Source of the DNA: Haliotis asinina
Lineage: Eukaryota > Mollusca > Gastropoda > Lepetellida > Haliotidae
Direction: 5' to 3'
Length of the DNA: 64,000 nucleotides
Assembly (NCBI RefSeq): GCF_037392515.1
Contig: NC_090281.1
Coordinates: 42,632,645-42,696,644 of the forward strand
The position numbers and the translations under genes are program-made. Shown piece after piece: positions 12,929 to 23,754 of this stretch (its first letter is position 1; each line of letters starts with the position of its first letter). The notes below the pieces were generated by a model. That model was given only the letters and a program-made list of their open reading frames with translations, was not told the origin of the DNA and searched no databases.

Positions 12929-12936
12929 TATATAAG
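12929..12936 (+). promoter_or_regulatory. TATA box of the CUB gene
   Basis: TATATAAG lies 44 bases before the ATG at 12973. With the usual 25-30 base spacing the transcript would start near 12960, giving a very short 5' UTR. This is inferred from position and motif only. Confidence 0.5.
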
Positions 12937-12972
12937 TTTGGCCAATTGTCTGAAGGTCCAGAGTACATCACC

Positions 12973-15900
12973 ATGTCTCCACGTACAGTCATCAGCGTGT
13001 TTGCAGTTGTTTGTGTCTGCCTGGCCTCTACGGAAGGACGAGCATTCAAAGTAAGTATACTTGAGGCCATACTATCCAACGTTACACTGATTACCATGGT
13101 TTGGTCTTTATCCGTGCTACTGTTGGCTTCAGTACTACTGTAGTTTTCATACAATGACAAGTAATATTACTGTCATAAGAATAAAAAAAACTCCGAGTGT
13201 TATTTGACTTCTTTTGATTATATAGGTATTAGTAGTCTAACCATCATTACAGAATGAAACGCAAAATGACACAAATCTCATTAACGTAATATTTGTGCGA
13301 TGGGGGTGGGTCGGATACATATTTGGGGACTGTTAACTTTAAGGCATTTAGTTTCTCTCATAGAGTATATAGTCACTCTCAAATCAATATAGACCTATCG
13401 ACGTTAACTGCATCCTTTTCTTCGCCAACAGAATGAGAAGGCCAGGTTCAAAAGACAAGCTTGGGACAGTGAGTATATACATGAAACTCGTAACCGTATA
13501 TATCATGTAATGTTATACCATAGCATAAAGTTGATCGAGTGAAAGCATACGTTATATAAGAGTTACCAAAACAATGCATGTGTCAGATGGTGGGAGGCAG
13601 AAATTACTTCAAATGCAAAGCAGCTAATGGAACAGAATCCAAAAGGCTAAGTCTGTGGAGCAGTTAACCGTAATATCTTTCATAATCGACTTTGGTTTCC
13701 ACGTTTTAATGATCGTATGTCACAGAAACAAATGCATACACAGGATATAATTTTGTCAAATGATTGAATACATTTGGGTGTATATATTTTTCCATTGTCG
13801 TGTGACTAAATAAGTTTACAGTTTAAAGTCTGATGATACTTTGTAGAATAAAATATGTAGTTGTAGTAAATCATGTTTCTGATATCATCCATCTTGAACT
13901 TGTCCTTCATTGGTAGTTTGTCCGAGGATGAGGCATGTAAATATGCACGTGAAGATCTGTTTCCAAACCCGGGCACATTAATAATAAATATGTTCTGTCT
14001 GAACATTAGGTTCTATTCATGCATTCTTCTGTGTTGTTTAGGGTGTCATGGGCGCTCGTTTGAAGATGTCTCTGGTGAGATAAATGTTGGCTTTGGTCAG
14101 TACGGAAACAACGAAGACTGCTGCTTTGAGATGCGCCCTTCCCTCGGTGGTTCTTTCACGGTCAAACTGGTGTTTAATGTCTTTGATATTGAGTATAATC
14201 CTCGCTGCAGTTATGACTTCATTACCTACAGAACAAGCAATGGCAATGCCGAGATCGACTGTGGCACAAAGACACCTGGATACACTAGATTCTGTAAGGA
14301 AGCTTATATTGTCATTATATCTTGCAAAATGTTAGAATCGACAAACGTCACGTACCTGTGTCTTTAAGTGTCCCAAAACAAAATAACTCTTAGTACCGTT
14401 ATAAAGCTTATAACAATGTCCTTGTTTATATGCAAAATGTAATTCTAATAGAGACGCCATGCACAGACAAGACACAGTATCCTGATAAACTAACCATAAC
14501 AACATCCAGTGTAACTAGATATGTGGTTTTGGTTTTTATTGGAATCAGCAACTTAAACTGTAATGCATGATTGTGTCATGCTGTTTTCACAGTCAACAGT
14601 ACGGGCAGTTTCCAGCTGTGTTTCCACAGTGACAGTTCTGTAGTTCGCCGCGGCATCGATGTCTACTATGACATATACCAAGGTATATCTATATATTGTT
14701 TCTATGATTACTTTTAATAGATTCCTAGTTCTACCTTTTTTGCAAGCGTAATGTTTCACTTCGAATCATATAATTTCTTTTCTCATCGATACAATACACC
14801 CTTAAATTCTACCACCGTTAACCCATCCTGAAACGTTACAGCCTTGCCAACACTGAACTTCACACTACCTCAAAACAACACGACCTTCGTACCAGGAAAC
14901 ACGACCTTTGTACCAGGAAACACGACCTTCGTTCCAGGCAACACGACCTTCGTACCAGGAAACACGACCTTCGTTCCAGGCAACACGACCTTTGTTCCAG
15001 GCAACACGACCTTCGTTCCAGGCAACACAACCTTCGTACCAGGCAACACGACTTTCGTTCTAGGCAACACGACCTTTGTTCCAGGCAACACGACCTTTGT
15101 TCCAGGCAACACGACCTTCGTACCAGGAAACACGACGTTCGTACCAGGAAACACGACCTTCGTTCCAGGCAACACGACCTTTGTTCCAGGCAACACGACC
15201 TTCGTACCAGGCAACACGACCTTTGTTCCAGGCAACACGACCTTCGTTCCAGGCAACACGACCTTCGTACCAGGCAACACGACCTTTGTTCCAGGAAACA
15301 CGACCTTTGTACCAGGAAACACGACCTTCGTTCCAGGCAACACGACCTTCGTTCCAGGAAACACGACCTTCGTTCCAGGCAACACGACCTTCGTACCAGG
15401 CAACACGACCTTCGTACCAGGCAACACGACCTACCTTCCAGGCAACACGACCTTCGTACCATTCAACACAACCTTCGTACCAGGCAACACGACCGTTGCA
15501 CCAAGCAACACGACCTTCGTACCAGGTATTACAACCATAGCACATTCCAATGAAAGGGTTCCTTACAGCACCAAGAAGAGTAAGTCACTCTTATCGTCTC
15601 TTCTTTTGGTGTACAAAACGTTCATCGTTTAGACATGTGGATGTTTGGTTTCAGTCTATGTGTTTAGACATGTGGACGTTTGGTTTCAGTCTATGTGTTT
15701 AGACATGTGGACGTTTGGTTTCGGTCGATGCGTTTAGACATGTGGACGTTTGGTTTCAGTCTATGTGTTTTGACATGTGGACATTTGGTTTCAGTCTATG
15801 TGTTTAGACATGTGGACGTTTGGTTTCAGTCTATGTGTTTAGACATGTGGACGTTTGGTTTCGGTCGATGCGTTTAGACATGTGGACGTTTGGTTTCAGT

Positions 15901-17183
15901 CTATGTGTTTTGACATGTGGACATTTGGTTTCAGTCGATGTGTTTAAACATGTGGACGTTTGGTTTCAGTCTGTGTTCAGACATGTGTACGTTTGGTTTC
16001 AGTCGATGTTTGAAATCGATTCTTTCTTTTCGTTTATTAACAAGACCTTACTTAACGTCACAAACAACTGCATTATGATGTAAATTCCCATTTCAGTCTG
16101 CAACTACGATACTAATGCTCTTGAAGGCACAATAGAACTGGCAACTGATGGTTATGGTTTCTATGCTAACAACGACTACTGCCGCATCAGTCTCCATTCA
16201 CCTCCGTTAACCCACGTGACCACGATCACGTTCACCCGTTTTGATGTTGAAAATGCCAGAAATTGTCGTTATGACAGCCTCTCTGTGAGTCTTGGTAACG
16301 GCATCGTCGACAAACTATGTGGAAACAACAGACGTCCCTTCGTGAAGCGATGTAAGCACATTGTAGGGGTGTAAAAGTCATTTTGTACAAAACTTACCAT
16401 AGATACATATGTGCAACTTTGCACCAGTCTGATATTAAGATGACTTACTTTCACTTATCTCATACGATCAAACAAGAATAAGACTATATGCGACAGTAAT
16501 ATTGTTTTATCAAAGACACCACCACTGCCGGGATTCACACATTATATCCGTCTAGGAGTAATCTCCCTATTTCATTGTTAGACCTGACCTTTGAAACACC
16601 AGGCTGCTGCACCGAAACGAAACTACATAAATGATATTATCGATATTTTTATCACAGATTCATATTGTTTACATCACTTGTATGACGTCATTTGACAGTT
16701 ATTCGTTAACGATTTCTATCCTCCAGACACAAGCGCCGAGCCACTCCTCGCCCTGACATTCACCAGTGATTACAGTGTCACCGGTCGTGGATTCGCCTTC
16801 CATTACAAAACTGAAATAGGCAAGTACAACATCTTCGCTTGCCATACTTAATCAGTGATTATTTATGAACCAGTTAAATTTATTTATAATTTATCATTGC
16901 GTCATCGTGTCAGTTTATCATTGTGTCAAAATGAACAGTACCCTCTGACTGCACCCAAAGATCACCTCACAAATATAATTCCGCTTATCTCCCTTGTCAT
17001 GTTTGTCATTGTATGTGTGCCAGTGATTGTGTGTGTGTTTGCATGCTTGTTTGTAAGTCTGTCTGTGTGTACGTGCTAATATTTGCCAAATAATTTCAGC
17101 TACATTTCAAAATTAATATACATGTAATCATAATTCTTACTAAATAACATGACTAAAGAATACATCTTTTTGCAGTGGCATAG
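12973..17183 (+). CDS. secreted protein: two CUB domains joined by NTTFVPG repeats
   Basis: Reconstructed exons: 12973-13050, 13432-13468, 14042-14293, 14593-14682, 14842-15579, 16097-16351, 16727-16819, 17176-17183, giving about 516 residues. All junctions after exon 2 are phase 1. Exon 1 encodes a signal peptide (SVFAVVCVCLAS core). Exon 2 carries RFKR followed by Q, a furin-type cleavage site. Exons 3-4 form CUB domain 1 and exons 6-7 CUB domain 2, with paired cysteines and a central Y-D motif (CSYDFITY, CRYDSLSV). Exon 5 encodes 32 heptads, 31 starting with the N-glycosylation sequon NTT. CUB domains bind proteins or glycans outside cells; the exact role here is unknown (egg coat, mucus or shell matrix would fit). 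Exon 7 appears to use a GC donor (AG/GCAAGT); if that intron is retained, the protein ends GKYNIFACHT at 16851 instead. Confidence 0.85.
14877..15548 (+). repeat. 21-bp coding minisatellite (NTTFVPG x32)
   Basis: Thirty-two in-frame copies of a 21-bp unit inside exon 5 of the CUB gene. Most encode NTTFVPG; variants include VLG, TYLPG, FVPF, TVAPS and a final ITTIAHS. Edge units are the most diverged, as expected for an array homogenised by unequal exchange. Since 21 is a multiple of 3, all copies stay in frame and long antisense frames also stay open; those are not genes. Confidence 0.95.
15632..16006 (+). repeat. 35-bp intronic minisatellite with 140-bp higher-order period
   Basis: About 11 copies of a 35-bp unit containing ACATGTGGACGTTTGGTTTC in the intron between the repeat exon and the second CUB exon. 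Diagnostic variants (GGTCGATGCG and TTTTGACATG) recur every 140 bp, showing that a block of four units was itself duplicated. Confidence 0.92.
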
Positions 17184-17229
17184 ACAGGCTGACCGACACA
17201 TCCAGATCCAACTGAAAACAAGGCGACTA

Positions 17230-17235
17230 AATAAA
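17230..17235 (+). terminator. AATAAA poly(A) signal of the CUB gene
   Basis: AATAAA lies 47 bases after the proposed TAG stop at 17181-17183. Its position supports the small terminal exon at 17176 and hence the GC-AG intron before it. Confidence 0.5.
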
Positions 17236-17440
17236 CTCAGTGTACTCTGCATATTTCGTGTCATTTTGTCAATACGTGACATGCTGAATACGTCACATGG
17301 CTATTAACACCACTGTCAACCAACATTAACAATTCACAATGTGCTCTACGGATATGACGCATGTCATGGAAATTCGGAATCAGGAAGCCCAAGATGTGTA
17401 CAAGTTTCATAAATATTGACAGACCTTGTCTATTTCGGGG

Positions 17441-17691
17441 TGCAGCTTGTTCAGCTTGACCTGATCATGTGAATACTAATCCATTGCGTGACCGTGTCAC
17501 AACCGTGGTTGGGTCTATTAATGTGAAAGGGTGCACCGTGGTCAGTTGATTGTCATCATGTCAGAACAGTCTAGATAAGGTCACCGTTTGACTTTCTCTG
17601 CTGTGAAGTTAACTCCACCTGCCGTTTCCGCCAAGTGACCTCCCTGGTCATGCATGTGTAGAGTAGCTCAGGTCAAACTGAACAAGCTGTA
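17441..17691. mobile_element. MITE with 22-bp terminal inverted repeats
   Basis: CAGCTTGTTCAGCTTGACCTGA at 17443-17464 is matched, with one mismatch, by the reverse complement of 17668-17689. The right flank is TA and the left TG, consistent with a mariner-type TA duplication with one base mutated. The roughly 247-bp interior has no coding capacity. Superfamily assignment is inferred. Confidence 0.6.
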
Positions 17692-18259
17692 CTTTAGCCA
17701 TTTGGCAAACCTCAAATGTTTACATTATTCATTTGACCACCTCTATCAGTGTTGAACGATTTACCATGCCAGTGTTTCGAAGTCATGAACTGGCATGAAG
17801 CGTCTAATATAATACGAGACCTGAAAAGCAATATTTTAAGCTGACGCCGTCGGTTCCACGTGCATTCCCGTGCTTCAAATACTCAAAAACACCCAGAAAT
17901 TGGCCAACACATGATGTTTATCTCCTAATTGAAAACCAAACTTAAGGGTACAATTCCTCCCTCTGTGTTCACTTGACTTTATTTAACAATACGGCTATGA
18001 AATATGGTGGTTTAGGTGATTTCTGCCCTTCAGTGGTGCAAAATGAGGCAATCGATGAAACCTAAGATGAGCCGATATTATTGCCGGATGAGGTCATTGT
18101 ACAGCGGCCGGAAAACCTGAGATAAGACAAGATACTTTTTCACGTAGGACCTATTATTACAGACATTCTGCGCCTGACTAAATGCAAGCTGCTGAATCTA
18201 TCTCTTGCCAGTGATTCCTCCGCTAAACCTTTTCTGCCACTGCAACCCCCGAAAACGCA
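17692..18259. other. region 3' of the ankyrin/SOCS gene
   Basis: No coding exon recognised. It probably contains the 3' UTR of the minus-strand gene that ends at 18260. Confidence 0.35.
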
Positions 18260-19480
18260 TTACTCTAATTTCCCAAAGTACTGCTCGAGCTGTACACGTC
18301 GTTTCAATGGGTCGGGTATGGGCAATCGTAAAACTAACACAGGTAAATGTATCCCAAGAATGTCCCGTATTCGGAAACAAGCGATGTCTTGAAGGCTTCG
18401 CGGCTGGAAGAGATATGTCTCAAACAGGTCTTCCACTCTTGATAGCCTGTGCCTGTACTTAGGTTTCACTACGCTTTGGTCTCGGAACCTAGTCAATGTA
18501 GTTGCGTCACATCGACACCCTGCCTGCATAAGCAACATGAGTCGTCTTGTCCCTACCGCCTTCCAGTTTGACAGCGCCCAAAGGAGGGGTGTACGTCCAC
18601 GGGAATCCACAGTATTCATCCGAGCGTTCCATTTAACCAACACACGAAGCATTTCGTCACCCTTACTTTGTCTGACAGCGGCCATGTGTACAGGAGTGTC
18701 CCCAAGGACGTCACCGATACTTGGATCTGCACCATTTTCCAGTAAGATATTAACTATGTTTGGCATTCCCCTATCAACTGCAAAATATAATGGTGTACAA
18801 AGAGAATGACTGGTTTGCAAATTGACTTTTGCCCCCAATTCGATCAGCAGACGAACTAACACTTCTCCCGAATTGTACAACACAGCCGTGTGAAGAGGCG
18901 CCAGTGCCCAGCTACGTTTTCCTTCTTTGTTCACATCTGCTCCCTGCGAAACAAGAAAATGAAGTTTCTCTTTGTAATCTTTTACACGAGAGATGCCTTT
19001 CTTGTAGGCAAGATACAGAAGCATCGTCATACCGCCGGGATCCACATCGTTCACGTCGTAGCCATGATGAAGAAAGACTTTCAGACATGACAATGGGCCA
19101 TCAGCAAGTAGAGCATGTACTAACAGATGTAGTTGCTGGTGAGCGTGGTGTGTACCTGGGGATGTCATACTGGGAAACAAATATTTCAGCATGATTCCAA
19201 ACACATCTGCTCTGTTCTGTTGCACTGCTTCTATGACTATGTACACAAGCTTGTTCAGCACCTTGTCGCTTGCTATAGAAAGGTTTGTGATAGTGGAATG
19301 GTGTGATTCAAACCACTGCAATGTCTTGACCACATTGTTCAAGTGGACGGCTTCTCGGAGTTCCCCGATTTGACTTGTCAGGACCTGAGGGTCACCCTTG
19401 TCCATGTTGTAATCTGGCGAAGTCCTCCATTGACGTTCTGATGATTTATCTGTACAAATAGAATAAGATATGTCAATCAT
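18260..19480 (-). CDS. ankyrin repeat and SOCS box (ASB-like) protein
   Basis: A single 406-residue frame on the minus strand. The N-terminal third (about 30-135) is helical and not clearly repeat-like. Ankyrin repeats follow at about 140-180, 194-222, 228-256, 261-289 and 295-325, with typical TPL-AV---------LLE-GADP and TPVHMAA signatures. The C-terminus (about 360-400) matches a SOCS box: RSLQDIACFRIRDILG, then HLPVLVLRLPIP and a final LKRRV. In this family the ankyrin repeats bind a substrate and the SOCS box recruits Elongin B/C and Cullin 5 for ubiquitination. The true start may be the Met at residue 26 (MDKGDP), or the segment may be a 3' exon: TTGTACAG at about 19451-19458 (minus strand) looks like an acceptor. 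I cannot say which ASB number it matches. Confidence 0.85.
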   Translation of the reverse strand: MIDISYSICTDKSSERQWRTSPDYNMDKGDPQVLTSQIGELREAVHLNNVVKTLQWFESHHSTITNLSIASDKVLNKLVYIVIEAVQQNRADVFGIMLKYLFPSMTSPGTHHAHQQLHLLVHALLADGPLSCLKVFLHHGYDVNDVDPGGMTMLLYLAYKKGISRVKDYKEKLHFLVSQGADVNKEGKRSWALAPLHTAVLYNSGEVLVRLLIELGAKVNLQTSHSLCTPLYFAVDRGMPNIVNILLENGADPSIGDVLGDTPVHMAAVRQSKGDEMLRVLVKWNARMNTVDSRGRTPLLWALSNWKAVGTRRLMLLMQAGCRCDATTLTRFRDQSVVKPKYRHRLSRVEDLFETYLFQPRSLQDIACFRIRDILGIHLPVLVLRLPIPDPLKRRVQLEQYFGKLE

Positions 19481-19790
19481 TTTCTTCGAGGCAATCGTTC
19501 GTTCGACACGACGATGTTTGATAAGTAGCGTTCCCAGTAAAGAGTTTTCACTCTTTCCGGAAAGCTTCAGTTTAGCTTAAGTCCCGATTAAAGGAGAAAA
19601 ACGTAAATTATTTTTGATGCATGGAAAAACGCATTACAAAAAGTCACTCTCCGTTATCTACATTTCACAACAGGTTTGTAAAATCATTACAAACGTGAAA
19701 AACGGCCTCAGACTTCTGCCTGATTAACTCCCGCCAGTTAATGAGCAAAAGCGGTATCACGTGACATGAGGCCAAATGTGACTACTGCCG
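19481..19790. promoter_or_regulatory. putative shared upstream region between divergent frames
   Basis: Lies between the 5' side of the minus-strand ASB-like gene and a plus-strand frame starting at 19791. It holds an E-box (CACGTG within TATCACGTGACA near 19756) and a small inverted repeat (AAAGAG-TTTTCA-CTCTTT near 19539). No TATA box was seen. Its role as a bidirectional promoter is inference from gene order only. Confidence 0.3.
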
Positions 19791-20039
19791 ATGGCTTCCT
19801 CTTTGGTTATTTTTGACAGTTTGACAGTGACCAGGGATTCTGAAGCTGTAATAGATGTTCCCGACGTCATATTTTACCTGGAAGTTAGACCGTCCCAATA
19901 CAAGCTGATTTTCCATCGTGCAGGAGAAACTTCCAGTGAAGATGAAGAAAGAATCCTTCGAAACGGAGGCACCAATTTGATTCAGTTCAATTCAATTTAT
20001 TTGTTTGGTATTTCGCCATGTGACCCAAAGTACAATTGA
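19791..20039 (+). CDS. hypothetical 82-residue frame or first exon
   Basis: The frame begins MASSLVIFDSLTVTRDSEAV and contains an acidic patch SSEDEERI. I do not recognise it. The last part, from TTGATTCAGTTCAATTCAAT onward, looks like the edge of an AT-rich repeat, so the real exon may stop near 19970, perhaps splicing further on. It is divergent from the ASB-like gene. It could equally be a pseudogene fragment. Confidence 0.3.
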   Translation: MASSLVIFDSLTVTRDSEAVIDVPDVIFYLEVRPSQYKLIFHRAGETSSEDEERILRNGGTNLIQFNSIYLFGISPCDPKYN

Positions 20040-20129
20040 TTGTGACGACATAGCCGTAACACGTGTCAGGAAGAACATATGGGCATCTTCGTGAAACGGA
20101 AAACACAGGTTTCATGAAAACAGAGGACA

Positions 20130-21110
20130 GAAGTTATAGTTTGGGTAGGTATTGTACCGACAACAGATAGACTTTTGTAATTGATACTATGTAAATTTTA
20201 TTTTGTTCAGAGATCCGCATACCTTTCACATACAAATAATACATGGTACTCATTTTCGAGAGCTCCTAGATTACAACATACATACAGAGTGCATACAAGA
20301 ATGCTTTCATTATTACAATGTTTTTGTCTTATTATAATGTATTAACTTTAAAGGAATGCAATACGTAATTTACAGAATACACGAATCAAGGTGTTATCAC
20401 TTCGTACTGAATGGTATAGTTCAGGCAGTAATAATGAATTTGAAAGTCGAGTAATTCTTTTAAAATGTAGATGTACAAAGAGAGTGATGCCAAACCTGGG
20501 AATATATACCACGGATTCTTTGTATAAAAGTGCTGTTAAACATTAGAATATTTCCTGCATCTTGCTCAATGCTAACATATGAAAGACAAGTAAATGTTGT
20601 TAAAAGTAAGTGACGGACATCTGAAACCCATGTATGTTTGCTATTTTCATCAGGTGCTTTGAGGAAATATAGACTGGTGAGGATGGTGGTGTGATTCCAT
20701 TCATACCATTTTTTTATCCAAAACTTTATAACACGTATTTGAGATCTACCACACCCACGTAATATTGCCTCTTTTGATGCACACTTGCCAACATTTCGAA
20801 ATAACGAAATAATTTTAAGTATGTAGTTTGTACTGTTTCTATTCATCCATAATACCTAGCCCCAAACTCCCGAACCACGCAGTAATCAGGCATGATTTTA
20901 CTGTAATATGTTTCACAAGCAACTGTGAAGGAAATATGCTTATTTTTACGAAATAATCCATACATGGAGCAAATTACCTTAGCAGCTTTGAGGCAGATAG
21001 ATTGACATGCTTTTGACCACTCCGATTTTGATGAGAACTGAACACAAAGGTAGCTATAATAGGTTACATTTTGACCACTTGATGTCAGCGTGGGAAAACT
21101 CGGGAACACA
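20130..21110 (-). mobile_element. 3' fragment of a second LINE family
   Basis: On the minus strand two adjacent open stretches (21109-20843 and 20846-20460) read as the C-terminal half of a LINE polyprotein. The first has FSSKSEWSKACQSICLKA and then YYSKIMPDYCVVREFGARYYG, resembling the LINE thumb region (usually YGAEVWGY). The second has ILRGCGRSQIRVIKFWIKKW and SKHTWVSDVRHLL. After a frameshift a zinc-binding-like C---GALENEYH--F-C motif appears at about 20290-20230. The family differs from the LINE at 46 kb; a CR1/RTE-type assignment is tentative. It is 5'-truncated and dead. Confidence 0.7.
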
Positions 21111-22710
21111 AACTGAAGTTCGTCATATAAACAACTGTCGAATGATCGGTTTTACCGGTTCAATATATCGTTAAGGTGCCAAAACGTACTTCATGATATC
21201 TAAAATTAATTCATGAAGTACTAATTGCTGTCTTAGAGCAGTTTTGTTTATCCCAATTTTTTAAGCTGTCGGCAGGATGGAGGCGGGTAGAGACGGGGTG
21301 AAGGCGGATGGAGATGTAACTGGACCCCACCCGCTTGCACATTACCTGAAAGTACTGTTATGCATGTAACCTGTCACAGGGGGGAACGCCGGGGATAAAA
21401 CATGTTGAAAAGAAAGTGCGAGTGTGTGGCAGTTACCGAGTACTGGAAAAACTGCCCACAAAACAGAAGTGGAATCGAGCGCTGCCAAGCTGGCACATTT
21501 TTTCTCACGTTGAAAGGAGGCTGTCTCTTAGATAATATAGAAATATTTGATATATTTATAAGATCATTTACATCCGATTAAATATTACAGTTTGTCACAA
21601 ATGTGTTTTCAGGTAAAATCTAGACATGTTTCATAAAATAATGTGCTGATATAAATTGTCGTAACGGACTCGGATGACTTTTGTCACGATTAGCACTGAA
21701 TCCCGCTCTCATGTGGACTGACCGATCTAGATTGTTTAAACAGACCGCCGTCACATATAACAGAAAAATTGATGTTTTGTTCATCAGTGCAGGGTTGTAT
21801 GTGTGAACAAGCATTGACTAATTAGTCGATTAGAAAAAGACCGTGTTATCTGTAGCCGGTTTGATCGAGATCAGACTACTCACCTCCCGACTCTCAACAC
21901 ATCTGCGAAGCCCATCCCAACAGTCGACCTGTGAGTTAGATCAATATAGCTATTGCAAGCGATCAATATGGCGTGAAACAGCCGTCTCAAATGAAATCGT
22001 TACTGTGTGGTGTATAATCCATGTTTACAAGAGTCGCTGTGCTGCTATTCGACCAAAATATTGCTGCGGGAACGTTGTGGAATTCTCAAATACGTGGAGA
22101 ACATAATTTACATCAAAACACACCCGTGCTGATGTTGTGGACGTCCCTATGACAACCAAGACGTCACTTCCGGTATACTGGGGAATATTTTACAGCTGCT
22201 TCTGCCTTCCCCTCAAAACCAAAAACAGTACGTGTTAAGAAATTTGATATCTTGCTCTCCTGCCGCTGTTGTATCATAGGGTAATTGACGCCCTCCGTTG
22301 AACGTTGTCTCATAGATCTCGTAAACGTGAACTCCCTGCTTCCATGTTGTTACACCTGGAAATGTTCAGATGTCTGTGAGAATAATATCAACTGCCGATA
22401 AACTCTATCATTCTATATGAAGCTAATAAATATCGCTTTCATGTTTTAGTTTCTGACAAAACATTTAACTTTGTTTACAGAGTAACAAGTTCATAGAGAA
22501 ATGCGGGAATCATTTACCTAGTGACGTCACTGTGGATACATAATACCCTTTACAAAGTAGTTAAATGTATCATATATTTTCTTGAAGATTCTAATTTCTT
22601 GTTAATCCCAAATTAGTTTTCTTACTGTTTATATTTGCTTTCATCAGATATGGGTGTAGCTTAGACACTGATAGCAATGATGTGCTGGCATGGGATCACA
22701 TTTAATTCAC
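21111..22710. other. gene-free stretch
   Basis: No recognisable exon or element. A GTCACTTCCGG motif near 22165 resembles an ETS-type promoter element, but no gene start is evident beside it. Confidence 0.3.
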
Positions 22711-22870
22711 GCATCGTGATTCCAGATCCAGTTGGGAACCAATGACATGTGTCAGCCAAGTCAACAAGCCTGACCACCCGATCACGTTTGTCGCCTCTTA
22801 CGACAAGCATAGTCGCCTTTTATGGCAAGCATGGGTTGCTGAAGGCCTATTCTACCCAGGGACCTTCAAG
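22711..22870 (-). mobile_element. SINE fragment, (ACTC)n-tailed family
   Basis: Contains the family blocks GTTGGGAACCAATGACATGT, CTGACCACCCGATC, TCGCCTCTTACGACAAGCAT and GGGTTGCTGAAGGCC. Orientation is assigned from the full copy at 42430-42659, taking the (ACTC)n end as 3'. The tail-proximal part is missing. Confidence 0.8.
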
Positions 22871-23754
22871 TTGAGCATTGTTGTGGCATTATCAACGTTA
22901 AGGTGAATACCTGTCTTTAGTCAATATGTGATGACCACTGCTTGGTGTTTTTGAAACATTTAAGGGGGATGCCTCCCATAATCCCAAATTCCTGGATGCA
23001 ACACTGAAAGGGAGATAACTCGTGCCTCGCAAGTTTCTATCTCTCACATTAAAGAATCTCGATCCTAAATAGGATCGAATCGTAAGATTGGGATCGGCTA
23101 CGATTGTCCTAAGATCGGTTAGTGGAAGGAACGTAACTATTATGTAAGACGATTGTTAAATTGGCGTAACTTGCTAAGACTGATCTTAGATCAGACAGAT
23201 GAAGTCTTAGCGCTAAGGAGTTTCATCCTTTAACATAGGCGTACGATCACTGCATTTGGGAAACGTTACCTGTTACCAGCCTACATCTGAGGAAAGCTCT
23301 CTTTGAAGATCAGCCTGAATTTCGACCGGCGAAATTTGATCTCATTAAGTTTCAGATCCATTTGAACTTTTTCAGCAAGGATGCTATTCGATGTTAGCCC
23401 TAACCAGTTGTAACCCCTAAAATCACAATGTTAGCGTGACGTTACGATCGGCATACCATGCTGAGAAATAATCTAGCATCGTCCCTTATTCTCACCAATG
23501 TTTCCATCAAACTTTCGGCGTTGTTGATCTCGCATTGCTCAAAATCAACTAAACGAAGGCAACGTTATCAGATGACGTGCTTGTGGCGGGGTAAAGGATG
23601 CCTCGTCGCGGCTTGTTTATTCTGATAACTCGTGTCTCGCAGGTCGCTCATTCACTGAAAATCAGAATGTTTTCAAACATGTACATACCTACATCTCTCA
23701 AACTAAACATTTTCTCAGTGAACTTTTGTTGTACACATCCTATTACTGGGTGAG
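22871..23754. other. gene-free stretch with possible MITE
   Basis: Around 23045-23230 there are several short palindromic runs (GATCCTAAATAGGATC, CTTAGCGCTAAG), suggesting an old foldback element, but its ends cannot be placed. No coding signal. Confidence 0.3.

Noticed and set aside
14860..15545. Long minus-strand frames (161-200 codons) and an extra plus frame over the NTTFVPG array
   Set aside because: A 21-bp repeat keeps all frames open; the plus-strand NTTFVPG frame is the only one continuing through splice sites into CUB exons.
18205..19373. Plus-strand frames opposite the ASB-like gene
   Set aside because: They are antisense shadows of a clear ankyrin/SOCS coding sequence.
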